Below are positions 24,777-35,115 of a stretch of DNA of 64,000 nt, one piece after another. The notes beneath the pieces are model-generated. The model worked only from the letters and a program-made list of their open reading frames with translations. It made no database searches and had not been told where the DNA came from. The position numbers and the translations under genes were made by a program. The DNA is from Planctomycetota bacterium. GTDB lineage: Bacteria; Planctomycetota; Phycisphaerae; Phycisphaerales; SM1A02. Each line of letters starts with the position of its first letter. The stretch's first letter is position 1. The stretch spans positions 47,025 to 111,024 of the forward strand of contig VGYX01000010.1 of the NCBI GenBank assembly GCA_016872835.1, written 5' to 3'.

Positions 24777-25820
24777 TCAGCCGCGCAGGTGGCGCATCAC
24801 ATGCTCCACCTCGTCGGCGCTGCCCATCACCAGCGGCGTTCGCGCATGAAGCTCAGTCGGCATCAGGTCCATCGTGCGCTGCGTACCGGTCAGGCTCGTT
24901 CCACCCGCCTGCTCCACCAGGAAGCTCATCGGATTCGCCTCATACAGCAGACGCAGCTTGCCGCCGGGGTGCTTCTTCGTGGGCGGATACAGGAAGACGC
25001 CACCGTTCACCAGCGTGCGGTGGATGTCCGCCACCATGCTGCCGATGTAACGGCTGCTGTAGCCCTGCGCGTGCGCCCACTTCAGGTAGCGCTGATAGCC
25101 CTCGGGGAAGCCCTCGGTGTAGGCCTCGTTGACCGAGTAGACCTTGTTCGCCCGCGGCATCTTCAGGTCGCGCTGCACCAGCAGGAAGCTGCCCACGCTC
25201 ATGTCGAGCTCGAACATGTGCACGCCGTGGCCGGTGGTGATCACGAACACCGTACTGCTGCCGTAAAGCACGTAGCCCGCGGCGACCTGCTGCACGCCCG
25301 GCTGACACACGGTGCGCACGGCGTCGGGAATGTTCGGATCGTTGCGCAGGATCGTGAAGATGGTGCCCACGCCCACGGCCGTGTCAAGGTTGCTGCTTCC
25401 GTCGAGCGGATCGAACAGCACGCAGTACTTGCCGCCATCGCTGCCCTTTCGAAGGATCGTCGGCTGCTCATCCTCCTCGCTGCCGAGCACGGCGATGGAG
25501 CTGCGGCTGCCGAGCACCCGCATGATCACCTCGTTGGCGATCACGTCCATCCTGATCTGGTCCTCGCCCTGCACATTGATGTCGCCTTCCTTGCCCACAC
25601 CCCCCTGCAGGCGCACGTGCCGCACCTTGTAGGCGATCATCTTGGCCGCCAGCGAGATCGCGCTCACGATCCAGCTGAACTCGCCGCTGGCCTCCGGGAA
25701 GCGCGACTCCTCCTCCAGGATGAAGGTCTGCAGGCTGGTGAGGTTGTCCGTGACCACACCGCGGCGGGCCTGATGCGGCTGCCCGTTCGAGCCGCCCGAT
25801 GCTGCATTGGAGGTGCTCAT
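24777..25820 (-). CDS. fbp: Fructose-1,6-bisphosphatase, class I
   Basis: 347 residues, the usual size. It removes the 1-phosphate of fructose 1,6-bisphosphate in gluconeogenesis. The class I metal-site motif FDPLDGSSNLDT is intact, with the upstream LGSEEDEQ acidic pair (metal ligands) and the substrate motif IGSMVADIHRTL containing the Arg/Tyr region. The C-terminus KLRLLYEANPMSFLVEQAGG is typical. An extra Ala/Ser/Gly-rich N-terminus of about 20 residues precedes the conserved start. Divergent from thiolase with a 54-bp gap. The tricorn gene begins just after its stop on the same strand. Confidence 0.95.
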   Translation of the reverse strand: MSTSNAASGGSNGQPHQARRGVVTDNLTSLQTFILEEESRFPEASGEFSWIVSAISLAAKMIAYKVRHVRLQGGVGKEGDINVQGEDQIRMDVIANEVIMRVLGSRSSIAVLGSEEDEQPTILRKGSDGGKYCVLFDPLDGSSNLDTAVGVGTIFTILRNDPNIPDAVRTVCQPGVQQVAAGYVLYGSSTVFVITTGHGVHMFELDMSVGSFLLVQRDLKMPRANKVYSVNEAYTEGFPEGYQRYLKWAHAQGYSSRYIGSMVADIHRTLVNGGVFLYPPTKKHPGGKLRLLYEANPMSFLVEQAGGTSLTGTQRTMDLMPTELHARTPLVMGSADEVEHVMRHLRG

Positions 25821-25874
25821 GCGTGCAAGGCGAGGCTACCATCCAAAATCAATTCACCCGAGCAAGGAGCCCAC

Positions 25875-27050
25875 ATGAGCCACCCCGTCATCGTCGCAGC
25901 CCGTCGCACACCCGTCGGAAAGTTCGGAGGCTCGCTTGCCAAGGTCGCGGCGCCGCAGCTCGGTGCGTTCGCCATCGAGGCCGCGCTTGCCGACGCACCT
26001 GCCGCGAAGGCCGCAATCGAGGAATGCATCATGGGCAATGTGTTGCAGGCAGGCGTGGGCCAGAACCCCGCGCGCCAGGCGGGCCTGCTTGCGGGCCTTC
26101 CCGACACGCTCAGCGCCGTCACCGTGAACAAGGTCTGCGGCAGCGGTCTGCAGGCCGTGATGCAGGCAGCCACGGCGATCCGCGCTGGTGAACTGCACGC
26201 CGCCGTCGCGGGCGGCCTTGAGAACATGGATCTCGCCCCCCACTTCATGCACCTGCGCAACGGCGTGCGCTACGGCGAAGCGAAGATGCACGATCACATG
26301 GCGCACGACGGCCTGAGCTGCGCCTTCGAGAAGTGGGCGATGGGCTGCGCCGCCGACTACACCGCGCAGAAGGCCGGCATCAGCCGCGCCGAGCAGGATC
26401 GCTTCAGCGCGCAGAGCCACCAGCGCGCCGCGCACGCCACCAAGGAAGGTTGGTTCAAGAAGGAGATCGTCGCGCTCACCGCCGAGAAGATCGGCCAGAA
26501 GGTTGGCTGCGACGCCGACGAGGGCATCCGCGCCGATTCCACCGCCGACGGTCTGGGCAAGCTCAAGCCCGCCTTCGGCAAGGACGGCAGCGTGACCGCG
26601 GGCAACGCGAGCCAGATCAGCGACGGCGCCGCGGCCGTGATCGTGATGAGCGACACGAAGGCGAAGGAACTCGGCCTGAAGCCGCTCGCGCGCATCGTGG
26701 CGCAGGACACCGCGGGCACCGCACCGAAGGACCTCTTCTTCGCGCCGGCGCTCAGCATCGAGCGCCTGCTGAAGAAGGCCGGTCTGGCCACGAAGGACAT
26801 CGATCTCTACGAGATCAACGAGGCATTCGCCGCGCAGGTGCTCGCCGACATCCAGCCGCTCGGCATCGGCGAGGATCGGCTCAACGTCGGCGGCGGCGGC
26901 ATCGCGCTGGGTCACCCGATCGGCGCCAGCGGCGCGCGCGTGCTCGTCACGCTGATCCACCACCTGCACCGCACCGGCGGCAAGCGCGGCGTCTGCTCGC
27001 TGTGCCTCGGTGGCGGCAACGCGGTCAGCATGCTGCTCGAGGCTTGCTGA
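25875..27050 (+). CDS. Acetyl-CoA acetyltransferase (thiolase)
   Basis: 391 residues, standard thiolase length. It condenses or cleaves acetoacetyl-CoA. Catalytic elements: NKVCGSGLQA (nucleophile Cys near 89), YEINEAFAAQ, GHPIGASGARV (His) and the second Cys in SLCLGGGNA. The track start at 24636 is an artefact; ATG 25875 has an AAGGAG Shine-Dalgarno 5 nt upstream. The Cys-Gly-Gly-Gly-Asn ending and the MxxMxxxPH-like loop fit the biosynthetic type (AtoB/PhaA) better than the fatty-acid FadA type, but this is a judgement by eye. The pseudopilin gene follows within a few bases. Confidence 0.93.
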   Translation: MSHPVIVAARRTPVGKFGGSLAKVAAPQLGAFAIEAALADAPAAKAAIEECIMGNVLQAGVGQNPARQAGLLAGLPDTLSAVTVNKVCGSGLQAVMQAATAIRAGELHAAVAGGLENMDLAPHFMHLRNGVRYGEAKMHDHMAHDGLSCAFEKWAMGCAADYTAQKAGISRAEQDRFSAQSHQRAAHATKEGWFKKEIVALTAEKIGQKVGCDADEGIRADSTADGLGKLKPAFGKDGSVTAGNASQISDGAAAVIVMSDTKAKELGLKPLARIVAQDTAGTAPKDLFFAPALSIERLLKKAGLATKDIDLYEINEAFAAQVLADIQPLGIGEDRLNVGGGGIALGHPIGASGARVLVTLIHHLHRTGGKRGVCSLCLGGGNAVSMLLEAC

Positions 27051-27055
27051 CCCGC

Positions 27056-27949
27056 GTGCGGCGCCGAGCCTTCACGCTGATCGAGCTGCTCACGGTGATC
27101 GCGATCATCGGCGTGCTCGTGGCGCTGCTTGTACCCACGGTCCGTCAAGCGCTGGCTCTTGCGCGCGGCGGCAAGTCGCTCAGCAATCTGCGGCAACTGG
27201 CGATGGGTGTGGAGCTGTATGCCACCGACAACAAGGGCTTCCTTCCCGCCGGTGCCTATCCCGCCCCGCCCACGCCACGCATCCGATGGACCGACGCGAT
27301 CTGGCCCTACATGTCGATGCGTGAGATGTACCTCTCCCCGCAACTCTCCGGCGAGGAGATGCAGCGCATGCTCACACCCTTCGCGCATGATCCGAACATG
27401 ACCTGTGGCGGGTACGGCTACAACTACCAGTACCTCGGCAACGGCCGGCATGTCGCCACCTGGAGCGAACCGTACAACGTGCCCTTCCACGCACGCGTCG
27501 GATCGGCGATTCAGTCGCCCGCCAACACGCTGCTGATCTCGGACACCGAGGGCGCCAAGGCGGAACAGATCGACAACGCCGGTGGGCAGACGATGGCCTC
27601 GCCGTGGTCGAAGAATGGCGTCTACACGATCGACCCGCCATTGGCCTCGAAGGATCTTGGATCACGCGGCGCGCGACGCGCGGATGGTGGTCCCTCAAGC
27701 TCCCGGAACTACGGCTATCAAGGTGGCGCCGATGGTGTGCTGAGGGGCGAGGGTGGCGCCACCCGAAGCACCCCGGGCGATCCCATCTGCCGCGCCACAC
27801 CGGCCGCGCGAAATCTGGGCAAGGTGAACGCGGTGTGGTTCGACGGTCACGCCGAGGCCAGGACACCGATGTCGCTTGACGACTTCGACGGCGACGGCAG
27901 CGTGGACAACGGATTCTGGAACGGTCTCGGTCGCGCCGATCGCTGCTGA
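27056..27949 (+). CDS. Prepilin-type pseudopilin of the planctomycetal DUF1559/H-X9-DG kind
   Basis: 297 residues. The start is GTG 27056, or TTG 27044 overlapping the thiolase stop. The N-terminus RRRAFTLIELLTVIAIIGVL is a type IV prepilin leader: peptidase cleavage before Phe and the +5 Glu are present, followed by a hydrophobic helix. SLSNLRQLAMGVELYATDNKG and the C-terminal VNAVWFDGHAE are typical of the large planctomycete pseudopilin family, whose members are present in hundreds of copies per genome and form secretion or adhesion pseudopili. It ends with an Asp-rich DDFDGDGSVDN loop, possibly calcium binding. Confidence 0.88.
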   Translation: MRRRAFTLIELLTVIAIIGVLVALLVPTVRQALALARGGKSLSNLRQLAMGVELYATDNKGFLPAGAYPAPPTPRIRWTDAIWPYMSMREMYLSPQLSGEEMQRMLTPFAHDPNMTCGGYGYNYQYLGNGRHVATWSEPYNVPFHARVGSAIQSPANTLLISDTEGAKAEQIDNAGGQTMASPWSKNGVYTIDPPLASKDLGSRGARRADGGPSSSRNYGYQGGADGVLRGEGGATRSTPGDPICRATPAARNLGKVNAVWFDGHAEARTPMSLDDFDGDGSVDNGFWNGLGRADRC

Positions 27950-27955
27950 GGCGAC

Positions 27956-28342
27956 TCAGCCGGCGGTCCGCATGGCGCACTCGATCGCGGCCGCGAGTCG
28001 GTCCCCCATCAGCGCCTCCTCGTCCACCACCAGATGCGCTCCCGCGCGGCGCAGGTCCATCGCCACGGAGCGATAGCGTGCTCGAACCACCACGAACGCG
28101 TCCGGTGCCATGGTTCGCACCAGTGCCGCGACATGGCCCGCCGCATCCACGTCGGCGATGGTGATCGCCACCACGCGAGCCGAACGAACGCCCGCGTGAT
28201 CGAGCACATCCACACGACCCGCGTCACCCACGTGCACGGTGGCCCCGGACGCGCGCGCCACGTCCGCCAACGCTGGATTCATCTCGATCACGGTCACGTC
28301 ATGACGCCGCGCCTGACCCACACGCTCACCTCGCCAAATCAA
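27956..28342 (-). pseudogene. Decayed RCK_N (KefB/TrkA-N type) domain fragment
   Basis: A 128-codon reading frame that matches only the second half of a potassium-channel or antiporter RCK_N domain: DVTVIEMNPALADVARASG, VHVGDAGRVDVLDHAGVRSA, ALVRTMAPDAFVVVRARYRS. The Rossmann start is broken: instead of GYGxVGxxLA...G the region reads IWRGERVGQARRHDVTVIE, as if a piece of the glycine loop was deleted. No membrane domain precedes it; the upstream end runs into the ahcY terminator. Most likely the remnant of a KefB-like transporter. Expression is doubtful. Confidence 0.6.
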
Positions 28343-28372
28343 AGGGCCCGCGGATCGCTCCGCGGGCCCTGT
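28341..28372 (-). terminator. Rho-independent terminator of ahcY
   Basis: Perfect 10-bp stem GGGCCCGCGG/CCGCGGGCCC with a 6-nt loop. On the minus strand it is followed by TTTGATTT. It lies about 45 bp after the ahcY stop. Confidence 0.8.
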
Positions 28373-28412
28373 TCATTTCACGCCTTCGCGCCGGCCTTCG
28401 CCGGCAACCGCA

Positions 28413-29927
<1,515 letters not shown>

Positions 29928-30002
29928 GGGTGACTCCGAGTCTGGGATGGCAGGAGGTCGGCCTACGCGGCCTTCCATCCATCTATCCGGATGAATGGAA
30001 AC

Positions 30003-30031
30003 AGTGTAGATCACCCGTTGAATCCTGGCAA
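30003..30031 (-). promoter_or_regulatory. Sigma-70 promoter of ahcY
   Basis: Minus strand: TTGCCA, 17 bp, TACACT. Transcription should start near 29996. The leader to GTG 29927 would be about 70 nt and contains a stem TCCATTCATC/GATGGATGGA (9 of 10, allowing G-T), GGCC/GGCC, and GACTC/GAGTC over the Shine-Dalgarno. Confidence 0.65.
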
Positions 30032-30191
30032 GAAAGCCCCTTGAACAACCCGACGGAAGCCCCGAACCCCCTATCTGCCCGTGCGGCCTTCCTTTATAGT
30101 TTGACTCTGGCACCGCTACGCCGGACCGGTGGCAGGCCCACGGAGGCCCGCACCCGTCCGCCTTGGGCGTTTCGCCGACGGAAGGACTGTC

Positions 30192-31949
30192 ATGGACATC
30201 ATCAAGGGCATCGCCGTCAGCCCCGGCATCGTGGTGGGCAAGGCGCTGCTGCTCGGCGCCGCCGAGACCCACGTACCCCGAAGAACGATCGCGCCCCGTG
30301 AGGTCGACGCCGAAGTCGCGCGCTTCGGCGCCGCCGTCGCCGCCGCGATCGCGGATCTCGGCGAGCTTCGCCGCACCACCGAGACGCAGCTCGGCGCCGA
30401 GACGGCCAAGATCTTCTCCTTCCACGAGGGCATGCTGCAGGACCGCACGCTGCTCGATCCGATCCTGCGCGCCATCACCGGCGAGCGCCTGAACGCCGAG
30501 GCCGCGCTGACCGACCAGTTTGAGCGCGTCATCGCGCAGTTCCGCGCCTTCAAGAGCGACGTGTTCGAGCAGAAGGTCGACGACCTCGTCGATCTGGAGC
30601 GCCGCGTGCTCGGCAAGCTCATGGGCGAGGAGGAGGACCGCCTCGCGCGGCTCACCGAGCCCGCCGTGATCATCGGCCATGAGCTCACGCCCAGTCAGGC
30701 GGCGGCCATCGGCCACGGCAAGGCGCTGGCCTTCGTGACGGAACTCGGTGGCCTCACGGGCCATGTGTCGATCGTGTTCCGCGCGCTTGGCCTTCCTGCC
30801 GTGGTGGGCTGCTCGCGCGCCGCCGTGGAGGTGCAGGACGGCGACGAGGTGATCGTGGACGGCGACGCCGGCGTGATGATCGTGCGGCCCGACGAGACCG
30901 CGCGCGCCGAGGCGCTGAAGCGTGCGGAAGCCTCGAAAAGGCTGCGTTCTTCGCTCGCGGAGAACGCCACGCTCGAGGCGGTCACCGCCGACGGCACGCG
31001 CATCCAGCTGCTCGGCAACATCGAGTTTCCCGACGAGGTGGAGACGGTGCTGCGCAACGGCGGCGACGGCGTGGGCCTCTATCGCACCGAGTTCCTCTTC
31101 CTCACCAGCGAGGAGCCGCCCGACGAGGAGGCGCAGTACCAGGCGTACCGCAAGACGATCGAGCTGCTCGACGGACGGCCGTGCACGATCCGAACCCTCG
31201 ACCTCGGTGCCGACAAGATGACGCAGGCGATGCTGCAGGAGCCCGAGCGCAATCCCTTCCTTGGCCTTCGAAGCATCCGCTACAGCCTGCAGAACCAGCC
31301 GATGTTCAAGACGCAGTTGCGCGCGATCCTGCGCGCGAGCGCGCACGGTCCCATCAAGGTCATGTTCCCGCTCGTCAGCACGCTGATGGAACTGCGACAG
31401 GCGCGACTCATCCTGCGCGACGTGATGGAGGAACTCGACGAGGAAGGCATGGCGCACGACCGGCGCCCACGCGTGGGCATCATGATCGAGGTGCCGAGCG
31501 CCGCGCTGATGGCGCGCACCTTCGCCGCCGAGGCGGACTTCTTCTCGATCGGCACGAACGACCTCGTGCAGTACACCCTGGCGGTCGACCGCGGCAACGA
31601 GAAGGTGGCCAGCCTGTACACCGCCGCCAGCCCGGCCGTGCTGCAACTCGTGAAGAACGTGATCCGGGCCGGCCGGAGCGCCGGAATCGAGGCCAGCCTG
31701 TGCGGCGAGATCGCCGGAGACCCCGTTTTCACCATGTTGCTGCTGGGCATGGGTTTGCGTACACTCTCCATGGTCCCGGCGCAGATCCCCGTGGTGAAAC
31801 GCGTGGTGCGTTCCGTGGACATCGGACTTTGCGAACGGTTGGCCCGACGGGTCGGCTCGTTCGACTCGGAGCGGCAGATCCATACGACTCTGCGCGACGA
31901 GTTGCGGAAACTGGACCCCGCGAATTTCGGAGGCTGGGCTGCGGCCTGA
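30192..31949 (+). CDS. ptsI: PTS enzyme I (phosphoenolpyruvate-protein phosphotransferase)
   Basis: 585 residues, normal length. It autophosphorylates from PEP and passes phosphate to HPr. ATG 30192 with GAAGGA upstream is preferred to the track start. The phospho-His motif is [17 protein letters not shown], with Gly where most enzymes have Ser before the His. The PEP-binding barrel is intact: [46 protein letters not shown] and the catalytic Cys in [10 protein letters not shown]. No HPr, HPr kinase or sugar transporter is adjacent. It may therefore serve a regulatory PTS. Confidence 0.93.
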   Translation: MDIIKGIAVSPGIVVGKALLLGAAETHVPRRTIAPREVDAEVARFGAAVAAAIADLGELRRTTETQLGAETAKIFSFHEGMLQDRTLLDPILRAITGERLNAEAALTDQFERVIAQFRAFKSDVFEQKVDDLVDLERRVLGKLMGEEEDRLARLTEPAVIIGHELTPSQAAAIGHGKALAFVTELGGLTGHVSIVFRALGLPAVVGCSRAAVEVQDGDEVIVDGDAGVMIVRPDETARAEALKRAEASKRLRSSLAENATLEAVTADGTRIQLLGNIEFPDEVETVLRNGGDGVGLYRTEFLFLTSEEPPDEEAQYQAYRKTIELLDGRPCTIRTLDLGADKMTQAMLQEPERNPFLGLRSIRYSLQNQPMFKTQLRAILRASAHGPIKVMFPLVSTLMELRQARLILRDVMEELDEEGMAHDRRPRVGIMIEVPSAALMARTFAAEADFFSIGTNDLVQYTLAVDRGNEKVASLYTAASPAVLQLVKNVIRAGRSAGIEASLCGEIAGDPVFTMLLLGMGLRTLSMVPAQIPVVKRVVRSVDIGLCERLARRVGSFDSERQIHTTLRDELRKLDPANFGGWAAA

Positions 31950-32153
31950 GCCACGCGGGAATCGAAACTCGGCTCCGCGCGCAACCTGCGGATGCCGCCC
32001 CCGGAATGATCCGGCGAGGTGCGGCCCCTGCGCGCGCGCGAGCCATGGCGGAAACGGCTTCTCTTATGACACGATGCCATCCTGACCACTGCATTCCCGG
32101 GGCGCTTGGCGCACCGTGCCTGCATGGCCCAGGCGCGTCGCGTCACTGAAGCA

Positions 32154-32185
32154 CGTTCCGCCACGGAACGCCGCCAGATGGCGGC
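32154..32185 (+). promoter_or_regulatory. Two tandem stem-loops before rne
   Basis: CGTTCC-GCCAC-GGAACG (32154-32170) and GCCGCC-AGAT-GGCGGC (32170-32185) are perfect hairpins side by side, ending 11 nt before the GTG and next to the AGGA ribosome site. They sit at the end of a 247-bp gene-free gap after ptsI. A role in RNase E autoregulation through its own 5' leader, known in enterobacteria, is possible. Confidence 0.5.
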
Positions 32186-32196
32186 AGGAAGCAACC

Positions 32197-35112
32197 GTGG
32201 CTGACACGAATCCCAACGACGAAACCCTCCCGCACCCCACTGGCGAGCAGGCGCAGCGAGCGTCCGGCGAGTCCGCACCGCATGCGCACAAGCCCGCCGA
32301 CGACGCGTCGGACGAGCACACGCATGACGAGTTGAGCCCCGGCCAGACCTGGTCGCCCGTCGAGGAGACTCCCTCCCGCGACCGCGGCCCGATCGAGACC
32401 GACCTGACCGCCGAGGTCGACGCACCCGCCGACCTGGAGCGCCCGTCCATCCGCGACGAGGCCGACAGTGACGAGGGTGTGAGCGAGTTCCTGATGGAGA
32501 GCGCCACGACCGCCGAGGGCGAGGCCGCCGGCACCGAGGGCGCGGCCGGGAAGCCCGTGAAAGTGGTCAAGCGACCCCGCGACACCGTGATGGTGGTCAA
32601 TGACGCGATCGGCGACGAGTGCCGCATCGCCTTCGCGCGCGGCCGCAAGCTCGAGAGCTACTTCGCGGAGCGCGCGGGCGCGGCCACGAACGTGGGCAAC
32701 ATCTACAAGGGTCGCGTCACGAACGTCGAGGCCGCCATCCAGGCCGCCTTCATCGACTTCGGCGAGGGCCAGAACGGCTTTCTGCACATCAGCGACGTGC
32801 ATCCGAAGTACTTCCCGGGCGGCGACAAGGCCGAGCGCGTGGGCCACAAGATCCCACGCCGCGAGCGTCCGCCGATCCAGGAGTGCCTGAAGAAGGGACA
32901 GGAAGTCCTCGTGCAGGTGATCAAGCAGGGCATCGGCACGAAGGGCCCCACGGTCACCAGCTACCTCAGCATTCCGGGCCGCCTGCTCGTGATGATGCCG
33001 GACATGGACAAGGTCGGCGTGAGCCGCAAGGTCGAGGACGAGACGCAGCGCCGCGAGATGCGTCGCATTCTCGACTCGCTCGAGCTGCCCAATGGCTGCG
33101 GCTTCATCCTGCGCACCGCCGGCTTCGACCGCAGCCGCACCGAGTTGCAGCGTGACGCCGCGTATCTCACGCGCCTCTGGGAGGCGATGCGGAAGCGCAT
33201 CGACAGCGTGGGTGCGCCCGCCGAGCTCTACACCGAGAGTGACGTGCTGCTGCGCACCGTGCGCGAGATGGTCGACGACACCGTCAGCGACATCGTGGTG
33301 GACAGTGTGAGTGCATGGAACCGCGTGACGGCGTTCCTGGACGTGGTCTTTCCGAAGGACGCGCCGCGCGTGCTCTTCTACGGCAAGCCCGCGCCGATCT
33401 TCACCGCCTTCGACCTGGAGCGGCAGATCGGCGACATCTACCAGCGCGCCGTGCCGCTGCCCTCGGGCGGCGCTCTGGTGTTCGACCAGACCGAGGCGCT
33501 CGTGGCCATCGACGTGAACAGCGGCAAGAGCCGCAGCGCGCGTGACAGCGAGACGAACGCCTTCGAGACCAACAAGGAGGCGGTCGACGAGATCTGCCGC
33601 CAGCTGCGCCTGCGCGACATGGGCGGCCTGGTGGTCTGCGACCTCATCGACATGCGCAGCCCTCGGCATCGCCGCGAGATCGAGGAGCGCTTCCAGCAGA
33701 ACCTGCGGAAAGACCGCGCCAAGACGACCGTGGCGCGCATCAGCGAGTTCGGCCTGGTCGAACTCACCCGCCAGCGCATGCGCCCGAGCGTGCGCAAGGC
33801 CCACTTCGCCGAGTGCCCGCACTGCGGGGGCAGCGGCGAGGTCCGCATGCCGGACAGCACCGCTGGCGAGGCGCTGCGCCGCGTGATGACCCTGCTTGGC
33901 AGCGATCGCGTGCACCGCGTGGAGATGGTGTGCAGCGTGCGCGTGGCCAGCGTGCTGCTCTCGAGCCGCCGTGACCAGATCTTCGACATCGAGCGCGAGA
34001 CCGGCAAGCGCATCGACGTGCGCATCAGCGAGGCGATCGCAGGCGACCGCGTGGACCTCTACGCGTACGACGATCGTGGCGCCGACGTGGAGATCGAGCG
34101 ACTGCCCACGCCGTCGCTGCCGCGCCTGGACGAACTGCCCGAGGAGCCGCCCGAGGAGACCGTCGATCAGGCGTACGAGTCCGGCGAGGCGTCCGAACCG
34201 CGCCGCCGTCGTCGACGACGGAAGAAGGCGCAGCCCGCCGACGCGACCGCGATGCTGCTGTCGGGTGCTTTCGACGATCTGCCCGAAGTGGCCGACGACG
34301 AACCCAGCGTGATCGAGGCGCTGCGTCGCACGGAAGCCGCAGAGCGCGCCGCCAAGGATGCCGAGCGCAAGGCGCGCAACGCCGAACGACACGCCGCAGG
34401 CGAAAACGTGCCCGAGGGCGAGAGCGACGCCGGACCCGAAGGTTCGGAGTCCGGCGATGACGAAGGTTCGGACCGACGCAGCCGTCGTCGACGCCGACGT
34501 CGAGGCCGTGATCGTCAGCGTGATTCGGGTGAGGCGCCCTCCGCAGGTGGCGAAGGCGCGCCCGCTCGCGAAGGCGATGCGGGTGCAGCCAATGGCACCC
34601 CCGCTGACGTAGGTGGCGAGGGTGCACCCGCTGGCGAGGGTGGTCGACAGCGTCGACGTCGACGTCGCGGCGGCCGCGGTCGCAAACGCGATCGTGGCGA
34701 AGGCGCACCGAGCGGCGATGTCGCGCCGCAGACCGAAGGCGGATCAAGCGAAGGCGCCCCAGGTGCCGAGGGCTCGAGCGAAGGCGGCACCGAGGGTCAT
34801 GGCACCGAGGGTCATGGCGGCGAGGGTCACGACAGCGAGGGCGGCGAGCGCCGCGGTCGTCGTCGACGTCGTCGTGGCGGCCGCGGTCGTGACCGGCGCG
34901 AAGGTGGCGAGGGTGGCGGATCCGGATCCTCGGATTCGGGCGCTTCGTCCGCCTCGAACTCGGGTGGCTCATCCGGCGGCTCGTCCGCCGCGTCGGAGTC
35001 CTCCTCGGGCGATGCCTCCAAGCCAAAGTTCACGTTCCGCTCGATTTTCGGTCTGGGCCGCCGGCAACTCACGCCAGGCGCCGCCCGTGACGCGATGAAG
35101 AAGGATGGCTGA
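32197..35112 (+). CDS. rne: Ribonuclease E/G family endoribonuclease
   Basis: 971 residues from GTG 32197 (AGGA 7 nt upstream). It is the main mRNA-decay and RNA-processing endonuclease. An acidic disordered N-terminus of ~125 residues precedes the core, which is unusual. The core has the S1 domain (NVGNIYKGRVTNVEAAIQAAFIDFG), the two catalytic Asp motifs (ALVAIDVNSGKS and VVCDLIDM) and the zinc-link CPHCGG. The C-terminal ~300 residues are low complexity: blocks of Arg (RRRRRR) alternate with Gly/Glu-rich stretches (TEGHGTEGHGGEGHDSEGG), resembling RNA-binding and degradosome scaffold tails. dxr starts 3 nt after its stop. Confidence 0.92.
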   Translation: MADTNPNDETLPHPTGEQAQRASGESAPHAHKPADDASDEHTHDELSPGQTWSPVEETPSRDRGPIETDLTAEVDAPADLERPSIRDEADSDEGVSEFLMESATTAEGEAAGTEGAAGKPVKVVKRPRDTVMVVNDAIGDECRIAFARGRKLESYFAERAGAATNVGNIYKGRVTNVEAAIQAAFIDFGEGQNGFLHISDVHPKYFPGGDKAERVGHKIPRRERPPIQECLKKGQEVLVQVIKQGIGTKGPTVTSYLSIPGRLLVMMPDMDKVGVSRKVEDETQRREMRRILDSLELPNGCGFILRTAGFDRSRTELQRDAAYLTRLWEAMRKRIDSVGAPAELYTESDVLLRTVREMVDDTVSDIVVDSVSAWNRVTAFLDVVFPKDAPRVLFYGKPAPIFTAFDLERQIGDIYQRAVPLPSGGALVFDQTEALVAIDVNSGKSRSARDSETNAFETNKEAVDEICRQLRLRDMGGLVVCDLIDMRSPRHRREIEERFQQNLRKDRAKTTVARISEFGLVELTRQRMRPSVRKAHFAECPHCGGSGEVRMPDSTAGEALRRVMTLLGSDRVHRVEMVCSVRVASVLLSSRRDQIFDIERETGKRIDVRISEAIAGDRVDLYAYDDRGADVEIERLPTPSLPRLDELPEEPPEETVDQAYESGEASEPRRRRRRRKKAQPADATAMLLSGAFDDLPEVADDEPSVIEALRRTEAAERAAKDAERKARNAERHAAGENVPEGESDAGPEGSESGDDEGSDRRSRRRRRRRGRDRQRDSGEAPSAGGEGAPAREGDAGAANGTPADVGGEGAPAGEGGRQRRRRRRGGRGRKRDRGEGAPSGDVAPQTEGGSSEGAPGAEGSSEGGTEGHGTEGHGGEGHDSEGGERRGRRRRRRGGRGRDRREGGEGGGSGSSDSGASSASNSGGSSGGSSAASESSSGDASKPKFTFRSIFGLGRRQLTPGAARDAMKKDG

Positions 35113-35115
35113 ACC

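Noticed and set aside
29928-29996. SAH riboswitch upstream of ahcY
   Set aside because: The leader lacks the conserved core of the known SAH riboswitch as I recall it; kept only as a structured leader.
32143-34392. 749-codon minus ORF opposite rne
   Set aside because: No start signals or family motifs; composition typical of antisense frames.
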